Origin: Wuchereria bancrofti
Taxonomy: Eukaryota; Nematoda; Chromadorea; Rhabditida; Onchocercidae
NCBI GenBank assembly: GCA_005281725.1
Contig: SSBO01000003.1
Coordinates: 4,216,495 to 4,280,494 of the forward strand
Length of the DNA: 64,000 nt
Reading direction: 5' to 3'
This document shows, one piece after another, positions 59,791-64,000 of this stretch. The translations under genes were made by a program, and so were the position numbers. Position 1 is the stretch's first letter. Each line of letters starts with the position of its first letter. A model generated the notes under the pieces. That model ran no database searches and was not told where the DNA came from. It saw only the letters and a list, made by a program, of their open reading frames with translations.

Positions 59791-62700
59791 TGAAGAGACT
59801 GGTGATTATAGCGAACAGTAAGACTGTAACAATTTAATGTTTTTGCTATATTTGAGTTGGTATAAATTCGATGATCTATGTACTTTCCTACCATTCTCTG
59901 TTTTTACTTTTCACTTTTTCACCATTTGAAAGAGAGACAAATGAAATAAGTGCTTTAATAAAACAGGTAATTAGCAGAGAGGAGATAGAAGAGATGTCAA
60001 GATTACCTTTGGCTGATGTAATTTGAGGCTATTATCTTTTGTTTTCCTGTAATTGCATCTTTCTCTATATCTTTGTTCCATAACTGTCAGAGTGTTGCTT
60101 GCTTATTTTTCTTTTTATCTTTCCCACCATGTCGTTCCTTTATTTTGTATCAGTTTTTTTTTTTCGAATTTTTAGGAAATGCGCCTTACCTTCTTTGTTA
60201 GGTTTTTAGGATAAAAAAAAGGATAATACGTATTTTTAATGTTCTTACTACTTTTTTTTTGTTTTAAATAGATAAAGAAGGTTGTAGAATTTTTATTAAA
60301 AAATGCGTATTTATCAATCATATCATACATATATGATATTATCGGGAGTATTTTGTTGACCCTTCCTACATCGTATTTACCCAATTTACGTCGTATTTAT
60401 CCACGTCACAATAAATTGGAATGGTTAATAGCCGTACGCATAACTACCGATTCTTTGGTTTTAAAACGAATTAGTTTTCCACTAGAATGAAGTTTTTTAT
60501 GCGGATGGTCGAACCTGAAATGTGACCAGAACGTGTTGATTAGAATCCTGGAACATGAAAACGTAATAAGTAGTGTATTTCCGATATAATGCCATAATTG
60601 ATATAGCTAATAGGAAAAGCTAACAACACTACGTAAAAAAAAACTGTTACGTCGAATCCAGTGGTTTAGTTAATTTTCGAAAAACAAATGATTGAAATGG
60701 GGGTGAGCGGAAGTGAATGCCTTCTCTTACACCGCTCATTTTTCCTAATTGGCTTTTTGCAGATGATTTAGAGAGCCGTTGCATCGTTCTATCTAATTTA
60801 TTGCCCATGCATATGCGTTAGATTTCATCCTCTTCCCACTATGGGATTTCATTAATCCTCGGTACGGGAAAGAGATGCGAAGGACGGATGGATAGTGCTC
60901 TGGAAGTTCACTCAGATGTGCCATGTGTAGACGGACACTTATATAAATTTAATGAGAATACAGGGTTGCTAGCTGCTTAATATGCTGTTTCAATTGAAAT
61001 GTTGACACCTAATGTGACTAGTTCTGGTAGTAATCGGTGCTTACTTTTGTCCCACTATCAGTTCTAATTAATTATGTCGTTCAGTTATTTTCTAGGAACA
61101 AAGCAGATGCCACTAACAACGTTATTGCCAATTTAGGTGTTGTTGCGATATAAGCTCATATCGATTTAGTTTTCTTTCACCAATTAACGACTTATAATTC
61201 GGTACATTTATGGGAAGTCATTTTACTTGGCCGTTGTTTCCACTCCAGCTTGTATGTGACGACCAGTTATAGTAGTTAATCACGTATAAATGTCACGCAC
61301 GAATAATGCGTTTGTTGTGTATTTGGCAATAGGAAGCAAAGTGAGGACTTGTTTTGACCTCAGGTTATTATATACCAGTAATAGCCACTTGAATCAAATA
61401 GTTCTATTTATTGTCACTTTTCCTCCTGCTATGCTTTCATATTATTTCGGAGAGGTGGGACGAAAGGGAAGGTATCGATGACCTGAAGGTAGAGGTAAGA
61501 AAGAGGAGGGGATAGAGAGGAGGCGGGAGAGAGCATGCTATCCACATGGGGAGGGGGAGAATTGGAGTTAATGAGGTAATGATTTGATTAGGATGACTCA
61601 CAACGGCTTCCTTATCCATGGCGGCAACTAGAAAAACCTCTGCTCCCGATGTTTGGTGATTGCCAATTGCAATAGAAGAATTAGGATGAGGAGGCGCGCA
61701 GGTGACATTTCCTTATCAATCACTAAAGATGGAATAGGTGACAGGTGCGAGAGGATTCGACGATATGTACACTTTTTACAAATTTCAGTTTTCTTTATTT
61801 TCAGTATAGTTTCAGGGCTCACTAACTTCTGAGATGACTGGTATTTTTCCGGCATAGTTCAGGTTATCTATAAGAACTGACAGTCTGCGTTCTGAGGGAA
61901 AGAAGGAGAGGAGTGATGTATCATAACTGATCCGGACTAGCTTGATTAGGACATTCTTGCTTCCTTTTAAAATCATTTAATCTACATCCTTTATATCAAA
62001 TTAATGCTTTCGCATGGGATTACTATTATGGAGGGATAGTATTAAAGCCACTTTGTCGGTTTTCACTTGCTAATCTTTTACAAATTTCACATTTTTGAGG
62101 GGTTGAAAATACCGTTCTGTGGAGTGCGAACAGTGAATGAAAATAATTTAAGTTTTTTGATGACAGTAAACAGTTTTGTTATGTATTTAATTCCTCAACC
62201 ACCTTTGTTTATGCTCCCTCAAATCGGTTTGTTTATCACAACAAAGTCATATGATCCATCATATGTTTTAGTAATTTGAGATAACTATACACTTCGTAAA
62301 AATAGTTCGTCGCATATCTCGGTTTCCATTTTAAAGATATTGGCAGATTAGTCTGTTTTTAATCGTTATTGTTTAAGTGACATCTTTCTACGCTACGGTG
62401 ACCATTAATGTGGATGTGTCGTAACACTTACTGTGTGTTTTCATTCTATCACGTCATCTCAGTAAGCCTGATATTATCATTTTTACCACTGTTTTATACA
62501 GAAACTGGGTAAAAAGCTGTTGTAAAGAAATTGTTTGTTTAAGAAAATTAATTAGTGACCTTTAGGTGGCTCTTCTTCCCACACATCTTTCACTACTTGT
62601 TCTTACTATGTGTACTTTATTATTATTATCATGTTGCAAACTGCTAACCATTCTTTTTGTTTAATACCTATCGCCGTATCGCTTATCGCATCTACCGATT

Positions 62701-63779
62701 AATCCTTTATGCAAATAGAAGTGCCTGCCCGGCAGGGGATCCGTTTTATCCCTACACTAGCACTGCTCCTATCCATTTTCCTTCCTTTCAACATTTTTTA
62801 CATGCAGCATTAATAGTGACGAAAGAATTCATTGTCATTCTGATCTTTCCTACAGTGCGAGTAAATTTGAGCTATGCTGCAGCTGGGGAGTGAAAAATGT
62901 TAGCTGTTCGTTTTGAAGCTTTTTATATAAAAGTGTTGTGAACTTATTGACTGGACGTTTAAAATACAGGTTCATATAATAATTAATTAGCGCAATAAAA
63001 GTTTCAATTATTGGTTTCTAATCAAATTGATTGCAGTTTAATTCACTTTTAATCATTAAATAACTAAATTAGTTTGAATCATTTGCCAAGTGTATGTGAT
63101 GCATTCTTTCACTCTCACATTTCGTAAATCTTTTTCTTTTCCCATCAATTTAATTTTCATTATAGCGCTTAGGAGCTTGAAGGAATCAGTCCGATAATGA
63201 TATTTCGCAGGGTGCATTAGTCATTTTGCATTATATGAAATGAATTCTCTATGTTTTACTTTGTCTAAGCAACTTTTGCCATAGGGCAAGTAATACTTGA
63301 CAATTGTACTAACTCCCACGAAACGGTCGACATCATTGTTTTATATGTGAAATTTTTATGAATTGAAATGATGGTGGCGATAATTTCGCCAAATGAGTTT
63401 TGAAATAAAAGAAAGAAGCAGTAGAGGTGGCATAGCTTTCTTGAACAATTTTTAAACAGACTTCGAAAATCTTTTTCGCATACTGAATAAATGAAAAAAT
63501 ACAGAGTAAATATGTGTTTTTCTTTTTCACCCTTCCAAAGTTGAATTTTAGATATTGGTGACTTGTTACTGTCACTTATGGATAGCACCACCGCCTCTGC
63601 AATACTCTAAAATTCCAACTGTCTGTCGTACTGATTTCAGCGATGTAGATGATAAAGTAATAACAGTAGTACTTATACATAACTGACTACATCTTTCACC
63701 ACCAGTCCACACTAAATGAGGTCTTAGAAAAGTTTCATGAAGAGCGGACATCACGTTTATGTCATTATTTGACAGCATC

Positions 63780-63870
63780 TTGTACGTGTGTTTATGTATA
63801 TGCGTGTGTGTGTTACTATATGTATGCATGGATGTATGTATGTATGTGTGTGTGTGTGTGTCTGTATACA
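63780..63870. repeat. Compound TG/TATG microsatellite
   Basis: TGTG, TATG and ATGTATGT units fill about 90 bp. The His/Thr-rich minus-strand frame over it is an artefact. Confidence 0.93.
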
Positions 63871-64000
63871 TATTAGAGTAGTTGTACTGCATTTGCCGCG
63901 ATGGCTTTTATTCCTTTAAACGTGCGCTTTGTGATCCCCGAGACCCTTTCGTTGGTTTACACTGCAGAATTGTGCATCATACCAGAACAGTTACCCTTGT

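Larger units (their letters stand above)
56751..64000. other. Gene desert, right part
   Basis: There is no supported gene to the end of the window. Purine-rich tracts lie at about 59727-59790 and 61487-61556, and a TG/TATG microsatellite lies near the right end. The stretch is AT-rich with scattered palindromes such as the 8-bp arms at 62248-62265. Confidence 0.6.

Noticed and set aside
63572..63892. His/Thr-rich 106-codon frame
   Set aside because: It is translated microsatellite (TG/TATG units).

Overview
The window looks like a stretch of a nematode nuclear genome. It is AT-rich, its genes are split by short introns ending in TTTCAG- or TTGCAG-type acceptors, and two genes point to nematodes directly: a MyoD-family gene that reads like nematode HLH-1, and a paired-box gene that appears to have only the PAI half of the paired domain (the nematode NPAX layout). 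A filarial or other clade III worm is my guess for the species, but nothing in the sequence fixes it. No operon, rRNA, tRNA, CRISPR array or intact transposon was recognised.

Layout. (1) 0.3-1.8 kb, minus strand: a PAI-only paired-domain gene, with a 19-bp perfect inverted repeat in its last intron. (2) 1.8-5.8 kb: mostly non-coding, with a 50-bp duplicated segment and a decayed reading frame. (3) 5.8-10.8 kb, minus strand: hlh-1/MyoD in seven exons whose phases all agree, about 340 codons. Upstream, at 11.5-11.9 kb, is a cluster of CANNTG E-boxes that also overlaps a possible exon. (4) 12.8-14.0 kb: two copies of a TATA+Inr core promoter 1082 bp apart; the first precedes a possible small membrane-protein gene. 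(5) 18.4-21.9 kb, minus strand: a complete CYP2-clan cytochrome P450 in eight or nine exons. (6) 22.05-22.3 kb, minus strand: a strongly coding-like exon with an in-frame TAG near its likely acceptor, possibly a pseudogene remnant. (7) 27.6-29.5 kb, plus strand: an unrecognised four-exon gene. (8) 30.2-33.9 kb, plus strand: the ER glucosyltransferase ALG6 in 12 exons, 503 codons.

From about 34 kb to the right end (30 kb) I find no recognisable gene. This stretch holds microsatellites, purine/pyrimidine tracts, hairpins and a handful of isolated open segments next to good splice sites. These are reported at low confidence because AT-rich DNA yields some such segments by chance. The desert could be intergenic regulatory DNA or a very large intron of a gene whose exons lie outside.

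The recognised genes do not form one pathway: two are developmental transcription factors (muscle bHLH, paired), one is an ER monooxygenase and one is an N-glycosylation enzyme. Exon coordinates were deduced by hand from frame continuity and homology remembered from the families; no search was run.
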